Below, piece after piece: positions 1 through 6,590 of a DNA stretch of 7,908 bases; positions within the stretch are counted from its first letter, which is position 1; the number at the start of each line of letters is the position of its first letter. The notes below the pieces were generated by a model that was given only the letters and a program-made list of their open reading frames with translations, was not told the origin of the DNA and searched no databases. The position numbers were made by a program, and so were the translations under genes. Source of the stretch: Actinomycetota bacterium (GTDB lineage: Bacteria; Actinomycetota; Humimicrobiia; Humimicrobiales; Humimicrobiaceae); assembly GCA_018399435.1 (NCBI GenBank), contig JAGYOJ010000065.1, positions 1 through 7,908 on the forward strand. The letters run 5' to 3'.

Positions 1-57
1 TGATTTAGTAATTGAGTATTCATGCATAATTTATAAAATTTTAAATAATGAATTAGA

Positions 58-83
58 TTGCATATTATTGCCAGATAATGCAA
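58..83 (-). terminator. Weak imperfect hairpin after the last gene
   Basis: TTGCAT at 58-63 plus TAT at 66-68 pair with the ATAATGCAA at 75-83, giving nine base pairs with a two-base bulge and a six-base loop (TGCCAG). It lies 23 bases beyond the stop of the DUF89 gene. On the minus-strand transcript it is followed by an AT-rich but interrupted tract rather than a clean run of U, and the stem is AT-rich, so it is only a weak candidate for the operon's terminator. No better one is visible in the remaining bases. Confidence 0.2.
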
Positions 84-105
84 TAGCAATTAAGGTATGT
101 AAAAA

Positions 106-972
106 CTATAGCTGTTTTGCAGTATCTACAACTATATCCCCAACCCTGTATTTATAATTTAAGCTTTCAGATATTACAGGACATTTAACTTTAAGCAAAA
201 AGAATATGTCCTTATCTTCATCGCTTAATGCTTCATAATTACCCTGGCCTTTTGCAATAACCAGGTCTGACCTATCATATTCTTTTTTAAACTCATCTGA
301 GCACAAATGGACAATAGCCCCCGGCATATCTAAACCAGTAGTTATTACCTTTACCAAATCGGTCATGCTAACAAATTCAGCATCCTCCATGAGAGCATCA
401 TTAATGGTGGGACCTCCCCTCACGACAAAGGTAATTTTTTCTGGATAAAGCTTTTCAATAAGAATTTTATCAAATACTATTTCTCCCGCATTGTCTCCTA
501 TATAAAGGATATTATTTGCTTCTTCTATTCTCCGTTTTAAAAGGTTAAGCTTTTCTAAATTTAGGTCTTGTTTTAATGATTCTTCAATTGTATGAAGTAC
601 TATCTCTTCCTTTAGCTCTTTACCCTTCCCAAAATCTATTATATTGCCTGCAATCGCTACCCTGATGCTTGTTTCAAATTCATTTTCAGAGTTACTTATT
701 ATTTCTTTTACTTTTTCTACAAGATGCATGCAAACGATATTAAATTTCTTTTTTAGGTCTTTATAGGGATCTTTATCTGGAGCTAATTTCCTAATAACAT
801 TTTGAACCTTATAAAAAGTATCAAAAGCTTGCTGTTCTGTATCAAAATCCTTTACTGCAGCTAATGCTTTCTTTAACATTTTTTCCTGTAGTTTTTTGTC
901 ATCTGTTAAAAGTTCAGCTGCATGCAAAACCTGGTTCATGTAGCAAGGGACACATCTTAGATTTAATTTCAT
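106..972 (-). CDS. DUF89 (damage-control phosphatase-like, ARMT1-like) protein
   Basis: This 288-residue protein matches the DUF89 family of metal-dependent phosphatases, proposed to remove damaged phosphometabolites. Signature blocks are an N-terminal CVPC (Cys7, Cys10), AGNIIDFG (108-115), GDNAGEIVFD (159-168), RGGPTINDALMEDA (185-198) and SDLVIAKGQGNYEAL (235-249). Asp160, Asn161 and Asp193-region residues correspond to the metal and phosphate site of the family. The CxxC near the N-terminus is typical of the archaeal and bacterial Cys-containing subgroup. The length is normal. ATG at 972 follows the ATPase stop by 24 bases; only weak GAAAG precedes it, inside a 12-base palindrome CTTTCTAGAAAG (980-991). 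Its placement at the end of a metal-cofactor cluster is consistent with a housekeeping or repair role; its substrate is unknown. Confidence 0.9.
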   Translation of the reverse strand: MKLNLRCVPCYMNQVLHAAELLTDDKKLQEKMLKKALAAVKDFDTEQQAFDTFYKVQNVIRKLAPDKDPYKDLKKKFNIVCMHLVEKVKEIISNSENEFETSIRVAIAGNIIDFGKGKELKEEIVLHTIEESLKQDLNLEKLNLLKRRIEEANNILYIGDNAGEIVFDKILIEKLYPEKITFVVRGGPTINDALMEDAEFVSMTDLVKVITTGLDMPGAIVHLCSDEFKKEYDRSDLVIAKGQGNYEALSDEDKDIFFLLKVKCPVISESLNYKYRVGDIVVDTAKQL

Positions 973-996
973 AATATAGCTTTCTAGAAAGTTATC

Positions 997-1869
997 TTAT
1001 TCGCTGTAAAGATATTCTTTTATATTTTCCCACATATTTATAATTTCCAAACCCGCTTCGCTGTCTTTGCTGTCTACTATAAATTTCTTTCGTGAAAGGG
1101 TTAATGCAACTTTATCATCATAAGGAATTTTACCAATTACCTCTATATTGTTTTTGCTGCAAAATTCTTCTATTTCTTTTGTATTCTCTAAATTAATGTC
1201 AAATTTATTTATACAAGCAAAAACTTTAATATCAAATATTTTAGCAACCTCATATACCTTTTTAAAATCGCTTATGGCAGACAATGTAGGCTCTGTAACT
1301 ATTAATGTGGCATCGACGCCATTAAGGGAAGAAATAACTGGGCATCCTATGCCAGGAGCACCATCTATTATTACAAGTTTTATATTTTTTTCTCCTGCTA
1401 TATCTTCTGCCGTATTCCTTATCCGGGTAATAAGCAGACCTGAGTTTTCAGCGCCAGGCAATAATCTAGCGTGAACAAGAGTGCAAAATTTAGTTTCTGA
1501 CACAAAACTTGAACCCTGCTTTTCTGCCTTTAATTCTATTGCATCTGTAGGGCAAATATATTCGCAAACTCCACAACCTTCGCACCTTAATTCATCTATT
1601 TTTATATCCGTCTCTGAATCAGATATAGCATCAAACCTACAAGCTTCCTCACATTTTCCACAATTGATGCAATCACCGGTTACTTTAGCTACTGCACCAC
1701 CTATAAATTCTTCTTCTTTTTTTATCTCCGGCTCTAAAAGTATATGCAGGTTTGCAGCATCAACATCGCAGTCTACCGCAATTTGATTGCTTGCAAGCTT
1801 AATAAAATTAGAGGCAACAGTAGTTTTTCCTGTCCCCCCTTTTCCGCTTATAATTGTCAATTGTTTCAT
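997..1869 (-). CDS. MinD-superfamily P-loop ATPase with intact inserted 2[4Fe-4S] ferredoxin
   Basis: This 290-residue protein is the second COG1149-type ATPase. Walker A is GKGGTGKTT (residues 9-17), followed by DCDVDAANLH (33-42) and DGAPGIGCPV from 169. The inserted ferredoxin domain has two complete motifs, Cys67-70-73-77 and Cys96-99-102-106 (the latter followed by Pro, as usual in 2[4Fe-4S] ferredoxins), so it should bind two [4Fe-4S] clusters and couple nucleotide binding to electron or cluster transfer. It starts with ATG overlapping the stop of its partner by four bases. In Desulfovibrio paired ATPases of this type belong to the ORP complex, and the same pair beside a NifX-like gene is seen here. 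It is about a dozen residues longer than its partner and much more ferredoxin-like. Confidence 0.93.
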   Translation of the reverse strand: MKQLTIISGKGGTGKTTVASNFIKLASNQIAVDCDVDAANLHILLEPEIKKEEEFIGGAVAKVTGDCINCGKCEEACRFDAISDSETDIKIDELRCEGCGVCEYICPTDAIELKAEKQGSSFVSETKFCTLVHARLLPGAENSGLLITRIRNTAEDIAGEKNIKLVIIDGAPGIGCPVISSLNGVDATLIVTEPTLSAISDFKKVYEVAKIFDIKVFACINKFDINLENTKEIEEFCSKNNIEVIGKIPYDDKVALTLSRKKFIVDSKDSEAGLEIINMWENIKEYLYSE

Positions 1870-2705
1870 GTCTGTAATTCCTTTTCTATGCCTTTTAGAA
1901 TATTTTCAAATTTTTTCTTCCATGAACTATCATAATCAATAAGAGAATCTCCCCTGGAATAGTATTTTGCTATTTCTCTGTCATTTGGGATTTTTGCAAG
2001 TATTTGTATATAATTTTTATTACAATATTCTTCTACCTTATTATCGCCAATGCCATCCCTGTTAATAATGACCCCGAATGGCTTATTCAATTTTTCTAAT
2101 ACTCCTACTGATAGTTCCAGGTCATTTAAGCCATAAGGCGTAGGCTCGGTTACTAATATGCAATAATCACAATCTTTTACTGCAAATACCATAGCGCATG
2201 AGGTTCCTGGAGGAGAATCTATTATTACCAGCCCATCTTTTGTTATAAGCTTATCCAATGCATTTTGTACCGATGTGGTCCTCATTGAACCTGGCTTTAG
2301 GTCGCCCATAGAAAAGTCTATATTTGGTTTTGCGGGGCCTTTTCTTATTTCGCCTACCACTACATCCTTCTCCCTGACAGTGCCTTTTGGACCTACAAGC
2401 TTGCAGCCCCCGCATCCATGGCATAGTTCTGGAAAAAATATTACTTCATCTTTTAAAGCTGCTATTGCATTATAATGGCAAAAATCGGCACAAGCACTAA
2501 AATCTGCCCCAGTTTCAGTCAAAAAATAAGGGTGTTTTATAGTAACCTTTTGTACATGTTTAATCTCAGGTTTTAAAAAGAAATTGGAATTAGGAGCTTC
2601 AACATCATAATCAAGAAATTGACAATATCCTACCGATAAAGCTAAATTAGAAGCTACCGTAGTTTTTCCTGTTCCCCCTTTGCCGCTTGCAACTGATATT
2701 ATCAA
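1866..2705 (-). CDS. MinD-superfamily P-loop ATPase with degenerate inserted ferredoxin domain
   Basis: This 279-residue protein belongs to the MinD-superfamily ATPases with an inserted ferredoxin domain (COG1149). The Walker A motif is GKGGTGKTT at residues 8-16, with DYDVEAPN at 32-39 and DSPPGTSC at 163-170. The insert occupies about residues 55-110 and is damaged: in the first CxxCxxCxxxC only Cys72 and Cys76 remain (Gly66 and Phe69 replace the others), and the second keeps Cys95, Cys98 and Cys101 while Gly105 replaces the fourth. The ATPase core looks intact, so this is not an obvious pseudogene. I chose TTG at 2705, one base after the preceding stop, giving the family-typical MIISVASGKGG; an in-frame TTG at 2738 would prepend 11 residues from inside the NifX-like gene. 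It overlaps the next ATPase gene as ATGA, so the two are probably made together as partners. Confidence 0.88.
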   Translation of the reverse strand: MIISVASGKGGTGKTTVASNLALSVGYCQFLDYDVEAPNSNFFLKPEIKHVQKVTIKHPYFLTETGADFSACADFCHYNAIAALKDEVIFFPELCHGCGGCKLVGPKGTVREKDVVVGEIRKGPAKPNIDFSMGDLKPGSMRTTSVQNALDKLITKDGLVIIDSPPGTSCAMVFAVKDCDYCILVTEPTPYGLNDLELSVGVLEKLNKPFGVIINRDGIGDNKVEEYCNKNYIQILAKIPNDREIAKYYSRGDSLIDYDSSWKKKFENILKGIEKELQT

Positions 2706-2706
2706 T

Positions 2707-3090
2707 TTACCATCTACCCCCTCCGCCACCACTTCCAAAGTGGCTACCTACATCAGGGCCGGAAATTTCTTTTAATTCTCCTTTTTTAAATTTCTCGACA
2801 GCATCTCTTATGCTCCCAGTAATACCAGAATATACTTTTAAATTAGTTGACGCTAATACCCTGAAAGCATTTGGTCCAACATTTCCTGTTATGACAGCTT
2901 TCGCACCTTTATTTGCAATCATTTGCCCAGTTTGTATTCCTGCTCCGCCCATAGCTTGCCTAGACTCATTTTCAGCAAATTCAAAATTATCATTATCTGT
3001 ATTATAAAATATGAAATAGGGGCATCTTCCAAATCTTTGGTCAACATTTGAATCTAAGCTAGTCCCACTAGAAGATATTGCTACAATCAT
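2707..3090 (-). CDS. NifX/MTH1175-like (dinitrogenase Fe-Mo cofactor family) protein B
   Basis: This 127-residue protein is a second member of PF02579, of the MTH1175-like type. It starts MIVAISSSGTSLDSNVDQRFGRCPYF (the first strand, then the FGRC loop with Cys23), continues with a Gly-rich region GGAGIQTGQMIANKGAKAVITGNVGPNAF, and ends in a Gly-rich tail GSHFGSGGGGGRW. The His pair of protein A is missing; QAMGGAGIQTG replaces it. This is the form most like the orange protein and its relatives in sulfate reducers and thermophiles. AAAGGAG lies seven bases before ATG. It lies immediately ahead of the two MinD-like ATPases, with only one base before the first ATPase start, and its glycine codons contain the purine-rich stretch that can serve as that ATPase's ribosome binding site. 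Cluster type and client are unknown. Confidence 0.9.
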   Translation of the reverse strand: MIVAISSSGTSLDSNVDQRFGRCPYFIFYNTDNDNFEFAENESRQAMGGAGIQTGQMIANKGAKAVITGNVGPNAFRVLASTNLKVYSGITGSIRDAVEKFKKGELKEISGPDVGSHFGSGGGGGRW

Positions 3091-3106
3091 CTTTTTACTC
3101 CTTTAA

Positions 3107-3541
3107 TTATTTATAATTAACTAATCTTTTTCCACACTTTGGGCATTTTATTTTGCTTAATTTAATTTCATCTTGGCCCTTTATATCATCTTTTTTTATA
3201 AAAAAATGGTAATTGCCCTTTTCGCATTTTGTTTTGATTATATTTTTATCTGGAATATAATTTCCGCCTTCAAATTTTATAGCCCTGCCTTCTAGAATTG
3301 CAGAAATTAATTTATTTCTCCCAGCCTTTAATAATCTCTGAAAAGTGGATCTTGAAATGCCCATTTTTTTTGCAGCGCTAATTTGGTCCAAACCTAATTT
3401 GTCTTTTAATTTTAATGCTTCCATCTCTTCAATAGATAAGCTTTCCACTGTTATATTTTTTTCTTCAACACCAGATGGTTTATATAAAACATAAAGGGGA
3501 AGCTTATCTATTATTTTCCTTATTTTAGGCCTGGCTGTCAT
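3107..3541 (-). CDS. DUF134 helix-turn-helix protein with Cys-containing C-terminal extension
   Basis: This 144-residue protein matches the DUF134 family of presumed DNA-binding proteins. Residues 2-25 (TARPKIRKI ... YKPSGV) and the block SIEEMEALKLKDKLGLDQISAAKKMGIS (36-63) are the family signature; residues 49-83 form a sigma-70 region-4-like helix-turn-helix, and KFEGGNY at 89-95 ends the usual domain. Beyond it are about 49 residues with Cys106 and a CPKC pair (133-136) that resemble half of a zinc ribbon. I chose ATG at 3541, which overlaps the preceding stop as ATGA and gives the usual family N-terminus; a GTG at 3574 would add 11 residues read out of frame from the zinc-ribbon gene. 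DUF134 genes are frequent neighbours of NifX-like genes, so it probably regulates this cluster, possibly in response to metal or redox state through the cysteines; that is inference. Confidence 0.88.
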   Translation of the reverse strand: MTARPKIRKIIDKLPLYVLYKPSGVEEKNITVESLSIEEMEALKLKDKLGLDQISAAKKMGISRSTFQRLLKAGRNKLISAILEGRAIKFEGGNYIPDKNIIKTKCEKGNYHFFIKKDDIKGQDEIKLSKIKCPKCGKRLVNYK

Positions 3542-3756
3542 TCTCTTACCATCCTGGTGCCGCATTTTGGGCACTCCATATCATAACATGGTTGTCCGAC
3601 TTTATGTTCTACTTTTTCTCCACAGCTTGGACAAACACAATTTCCGCTAGGTCCAGCTCCTTGGCCTCCCATTCGGCCTCTTCCGCCACCACGGCCTAAG
3701 CCTCTTCCTGTTCCTGGCCCTTGCCCTGCTGGTCCGGTTCCGTCTCCTCTTGGCAT
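3538..3756 (-). CDS. Small Gly-rich zinc-ribbon protein
   Basis: This 72-residue protein has two parts. Residues 1-38 begin MPRGDGTGPAGQGPGTGRG and are almost entirely Gly, Arg, Pro and Gln, matching the head of the first gene of the cluster. Residues 40-72 hold a rubredoxin- or zinc-ribbon-like knuckle pair, CPSC (42-45) and CPKC (62-65), with extra Cys40 and Cys57. AAAGGAGG ten bases before ATG supports the start. Its stop overlaps the DUF134 start as ATGA. The gene sits between a NifX-like gene and its probable regulator. It probably binds zinc or iron; what it does is unknown. The disordered Gly-rich head may act as a docking tag for a common partner, which is inference from its occurrence in two proteins of this cluster. 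Confidence 0.85.
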   Translation of the reverse strand: MPRGDGTGPAGQGPGTGRGLGRGGGRGRMGGQGAGPSGNCVCPSCGEKVEHKVGQPCYDMECPKCGTRMVRE

Positions 3757-3782
3757 ATTAAATCATCCTCCTTTTAGATTTT

Positions 3783-4151
3783 TTATTTATCGGTTTTTTC
3801 AACTCCATAGCCCTTTCCATCTCCAGGTGAACAGATATTTTCTGCTCCCTCTAAAGTGCCATTTAGCATTTTTTCTACAATATCATCAATCCTGCCTTGT
3901 ATCCCCAAAAAAGTGTCTATTCCTACTTTATTAAAAAGCTCTCTGGCCCTATATCCCATTCCACCTGTAACAATGCCACTAACCCCAGCTTTTTTCAAGA
4001 ATTCAGGTAAATAACCTGGATGGTGCCCGGGGTTTTCAATTACTTCTTTGTTTTTTAATTCATTCCCCTCAATTTCTAAAATTGTAAACTGGGGGCATCT
4101 GCCAAAATGGGCAGAAACCATTCCATTATCAGTAGAAATAGCAATTTTCAT
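3783..4151 (-). CDS. NifX/NifB-like (dinitrogenase Fe-Mo cofactor family) protein A
   Basis: This 122-residue protein belongs to the dinitrogenase iron-molybdenum cofactor family (PF02579), a ribonuclease H-like fold that binds metal-sulfur clusters in NifX, NafY and the C-terminal part of NifB, and a Mo/Cu cluster in the Desulfovibrio orange protein. MKIAISTDNG opens the first strand, followed by SAHFGRCPQF (residues 13-22) and NPGHHPGYLPEFL (40-52), giving His15, Cys19, His43 and His44 as candidate ligands, then TGGMGYRARELF. A Cys occurs again near the C-terminus in ICSPGDGKGYG. I chose ATG at 4151 because AAGGAG lies eight bases upstream; a GTG at 4160 would overlap that site. The gene starts five bases after the radical SAM stop. 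It differs clearly from the second NifX-like protein at 3090-2707, which lacks the His-rich motif. No nitrogenase genes are present, so nitrogen fixation is not implied. Confidence 0.9.
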   Translation of the reverse strand: MKIAISTDNGMVSAHFGRCPQFTILEIEGNELKNKEVIENPGHHPGYLPEFLKKAGVSGIVTGGMGYRARELFNKVGIDTFLGIQGRIDDIVEKMLNGTLEGAENICSPGDGKGYGVEKTDK

Positions 4152-4156
4152 ATTTT

Positions 4157-5092
4157 TCACTCCTTCTTAAAATAGTATCTTTTATTTTCCCTAAAACGGT
4201 ATCCTATCTTCTCTTCTCCAAGAAGATTATTAACTGCTTTTATAGACTGGTTTAAATTTATTCCTAAAGAATTACTAATATCTTTTATGGTAACAGGCCT
4301 CCTTTTAGCAAGTTGGTAAACATTATCTTCAATTTCCTTTATCTCTTTAGTTATTTTATCTTTTCTTACATTCCCAATAATTTCTGCCCTGGCGCCAAAA
4401 GAATCTTTTATATAATCTAGTTTTTTCTTTGAAGGTATTTTAAGATTTAAAGACTCAGTTGGCCTAACTGGGGTATTTATATGAATTTTTTCAATTCTGG
4501 TATCCAAATTTTTTAGCAACTTACTGAACTCACCAATAGTTTCTTCAGAGTCATTTATTTTAGACATTATCATTATCTCAAGCCATATTTTACCCCCGAA
4601 CTCATCTAATAACTTCTTTAAACCTTTTATATTTTTTTCGAATGTAATTTCTTCATGGGGCCTGTTTATTTTATCAAGCAATTTCTGATTAGGGGCGTCA
4701 AGGGATACTTTTATTAGGTCAACTTCCTTAATATCATTAATTACATCATCAAAACCAAGAAGGCCCCCGCTAGTAAGCACCACTACAGGTATATCTGTAA
4801 CTTCTTTTATTGCATGATTGAGCCTTCTAATATCATTATTTAATGTGGGCTCGCCTGAACCTGAAAATGTAATATAATCCAAGTCTGGATTGGTTTCTAT
4901 TTTTTCTTTAAGCCCGACTTTAAATTTTTTTATATCTATTTCAACATAATGGCCCCTGTTTATAGTTTTTTTTGTAGTTCTTCCTAATTGGCAATACAAG
5001 CAATCATAGACGCATATCTTAAAAGGTATGATATCTAAACCTAAAGAAAAACCAAATCTCCTGGATAAAACCGGGCCATAAAAAATTGACAT
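4157..5092 (-). CDS. Radical SAM protein (COG0731-like Fe-S oxidoreductase)
   Basis: This 311-residue enzyme carries the radical SAM cysteine motif CVYDCLYC (Cys27, Cys31, Cys34), which binds the [4Fe-4S] cluster that cleaves S-adenosylmethionine, and the SAM-contact motif SGSGEPTLN at residues 77-85. The opening GPVLSRRFGFSLGLDIIP and the barrel layout fit the COG0731 group, whose substrates are mostly undefined. The last 60 or so residues (RRPVTIKDISNSLGINLNQS and following) look like a winged-helix domain, so the protein may also bind nucleic acid or a partner. AAAGGGG lies five bases before ATG. The gene follows the MBL gene by ten bases; its last codons contain the ribosome binding site of the NifX-like gene downstream. 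A role in building a metal cluster for that partner is inference; the domain is not NifB by its motif sequence. Confidence 0.9.
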   Translation of the reverse strand: MSIFYGPVLSRRFGFSLGLDIIPFKICVYDCLYCQLGRTTKKTINRGHYVEIDIKKFKVGLKEKIETNPDLDYITFSGSGEPTLNNDIRRLNHAIKEVTDIPVVVLTSGGLLGFDDVINDIKEVDLIKVSLDAPNQKLLDKINRPHEEITFEKNIKGLKKLLDEFGGKIWLEIMIMSKINDSEETIGEFSKLLKNLDTRIEKIHINTPVRPTESLNLKIPSKKKLDYIKDSFGARAEIIGNVRKDKITKEIKEIEDNVYQLAKRRPVTIKDISNSLGINLNQSIKAVNNLLGEEKIGYRFRENKRYYFKKE

Positions 5093-5102
5093 AAATACCC
5101 CT

Positions 5103-5951
5103 TTACTTAAATTTTAATACCCTTCCTGCGCTCCCATAAAAAAACCTGTCCCCATAATATTCTTTAAATTTTGGAGATGTTTTTATGCCTGTGCAATGGC
5201 TGGGCATTAAAAAATTTATATTATATTTCTTTAATTCCCTTAATGTTCTGTCAATATAACTGTCACTTTTTTCTGAAAGATGCATTCCCCCTGCAACCAT
5301 TAAAAATTTATCCCTGTTGCTTATATCGATTGTCTTTTGGATAATATTTATAACTCCGCTATGCGCACAGCCCAAAAGCAAAATTAAGCCATCCCCATGG
5401 CGTATAACTACAGAAATATCATCTAAAATATTATCATGAACAAAACTTTCGTTTTCTTTTTTTAAAAATTTGTCTTCAACTTTTTCAAAATCATTAGTTC
5501 TAAAAACTTCACCTGTTGTATAAATATCATCAGTTATTTTCTGGCTCTGAGTTGATAATATGAAATTTGCGCCATTTTTTTCATATACTTCTTTTTTTTC
5601 AGGCATTCCTATATAAAAGTCTGTTTCTCCATCCCTTTTTATATATTTTTTTTCAAAAATTGAAGGATGGCCATATATATTAATTTTTCTTTTTATTTTT
5701 TGAAGAACTGCAAGCAGTCCGCCAGCATGGTCATAATGCCCATGGCTTAAAATAATGCAGTCAATTTCCCCTAAATTAATATTTAACATTTCTGCATTCC
5801 TTATTATTTGATTGCTCTGCCCTGTATCAAATAATATTTTTTTACCTTTAGATTCTATCAGCATAGCCAAGCCATGTTCAGCCCTAAGCTCCGGTATAGC
5901 TACGCAATTATCAATAATTGATGTTATTTTTAATTTTTCTTCCATTTCCAT
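5103..5951 (-). CDS. MBL-fold metallo-hydrolase (COG1237-like)
   Basis: This 282-residue protein has a metallo-beta-lactamase fold with the metal-binding motif HGHYDH at residues 70-75, further candidate ligands in GCAHSG (His197), GGMH (His224) and PSHCTG (His252), and the early strand LFDTGQS near residues 40-46. This pattern, particularly CAHSG and SHCTG, is that of the COG1237 group, often annotated after the archaeal dihydropterin-ribofuranosylaminobenzene phosphate synthase of methanopterin synthesis. That specific reaction should not be transferred here: no other methanopterin gene is present, and relatives with unknown substrates are common next to Mrp and NifX-like genes. No secretion signal is seen. 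The start ATG at 5951 lies two bases after the flavin reductase stop with no strong ribosome site; ATG at 5945 is an equal alternative, and translation is likely coupled. Confidence 0.88.
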   Translation of the reverse strand: MEMEEKLKITSIIDNCVAIPELRAEHGLAMLIESKGKKILFDTGQSNQIIRNAEMLNINLGEIDCIILSHGHYDHAGGLLAVLQKIKRKINIYGHPSIFEKKYIKRDGETDFYIGMPEKKEVYEKNGANFILSTQSQKITDDIYTTGEVFRTNDFEKVEDKFLKKENESFVHDNILDDISVVIRHGDGLILLLGCAHSGVINIIQKTIDISNRDKFLMVAGGMHLSEKSDSYIDRTLRELKKYNINFLMPSHCTGIKTSPKFKEYYGDRFFYGSAGRVLKFK

Positions 5952-5953
5952 TA

Positions 5954-6505
5954 TTATTTCAATCCAAATCCTCTTTTAGCGATACCTTCCTTTAAAGGAA
6001 AATAAGTTTTTTGTGCATAAACTATCGGATCTAATTTTTTATAATCAATTTTTCCATTATTGTCTAATATCTTCTCATCAATATGCAATTTTAGGACTTT
6101 TCCAATTAATAAATTACTTGTTTCCTTAACATAGATATCTTCTAATTTACACTCTATATTTATGGGGCATTCTTTTATCATGCTAGCTTTTACTTCTTTA
6201 GCTTTCTCTTTTGTAAAACCAGTAAGTTTGTATTTATCTACCTTATCACCATGTTTTCCTCCACATATATCAACTTCTTTTAAATTTTTCTGCCCTGGTA
6301 TATTAACAATGAATTCTTTATGTTCTTTGATTAAATCCAGGGAATATTTTTTGCCGTTTATAATTATTCCAATACACGGAGTTTTTCTACAAATATTAGT
6401 AGTCCAGGCTATGGTTATGATATTATCTTTTTTACCATCACCGCTAGTTACCAGCACTACTGGTAATGGGAACATCGCATTTGTAGCCTCCATTACTTTT
6501 TTCAT
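5954..6505 (-). CDS. Flavin reductase-like protein (FMN-binding split barrel)
   Basis: This 183-residue protein matches the flavin reductase-like/flavoredoxin family, cytoplasmic FMN-binding split-barrel proteins that pass electrons or reduce flavins. Visible family features are the N-terminal PLPVVLVTSGDGKKDNIIT stretch (residues 13-31, as in FMN-phosphate binding regions of the family), AWTTN just after it, the PCIGI strand, the FIVNIP strand near residue 65, and a conserved-type block GGKHGDKVDKY followed by ECPINIECKL. Length is typical. The start is fixed by AGAGGAG seven bases before ATG. It is followed after only two bases by the MBL-fold gene, so the two are probably co-translated. 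Donor and acceptor are not evident; as a neighbour of Fe-S and radical SAM proteins it might supply reducing power, which is inference. Confidence 0.85.
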   Translation of the reverse strand: MKKVMEATNAMFPLPVVLVTSGDGKKDNIITIAWTTNICRKTPCIGIIINGKKYSLDLIKEHKEFIVNIPGQKNLKEVDICGGKHGDKVDKYKLTGFTKEKAKEVKASMIKECPINIECKLEDIYVKETSNLLIGKVLKLHIDEKILDNNGKIDYKKLDPIVYAQKTYFPLKEGIAKRGFGLK

Positions 6506-6547
6506 ATTCTCACTCCTCTAATTTTGGGCATATACTCACAAAAATTC

Positions 6548-6576
6548 ATTTTAGCAACTTAAATTTATTCATTCAA
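6548..6576 (-). promoter_or_regulatory. Candidate internal sigma-70 promoter before the flavin reductase gene
   Basis: In the 85-base gap after the Mrp gene the minus strand has TTGAAT (6576-6571) and TAAAAT (6553-6548) separated by exactly 17 bases, close to the TTGACA/TATAAT consensus. Transcription would start near 6541, giving a leader of about 36 bases before the ATG at 6505. This is one of only two gaps over 30 bases between genes in the cluster, which fits a secondary promoter. AT-rich background makes chance matches common. Confidence 0.4.
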
Positions 6577-6590
6577 GCAAAAAAATAATA

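Noticed and set aside
980..991. 12-base palindrome CTTTCTAGAAAG before the DUF89 start
   Set aside because: It has no room for a loop, no T tract and is short enough to arise by chance in an AT-rich gap; noted only because it contains the weak ribosome site.
1148..1935. Open plus-strand frames opposite the second MinD-type ATPase
   Set aside because: They mirror a gene with clear Walker and ferredoxin motifs, have no ribosome binding site and give no recognisable protein.
997..2705. Calling the two ATPases cell-division MinD
   Set aside because: Inserted ferredoxin domains and NifX-like neighbours mark the COG1149 type; there is no MinC or MinE and no clear C-terminal membrane-targeting helix.
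3542..3574. Upstream GTG start at 3574 for the DUF134 gene
   Set aside because: It would overlap the zinc-ribbon gene by 37 bases and add residues not typical of DUF134; ATG at 3541 gives an ATGA overlap.
2707..4151. Reading the NifX-family genes as evidence of nitrogen fixation
   Set aside because: The family is broad and includes orange-protein and MTH1175-like members; no nifHDK, nifE, nifN or true NifB is in the window.
4152..4160. GTG start at 4160 for NifX-like protein A
   Set aside because: It overlaps the AAGGAG ribosome site, which is correctly spaced for ATG at 4151.
6162..6521. Open plus-strand frame opposite the flavin reductase gene
   Set aside because: It is antisense to a well-supported family member, and its hydrophobic translation follows from the AT-rich complement.
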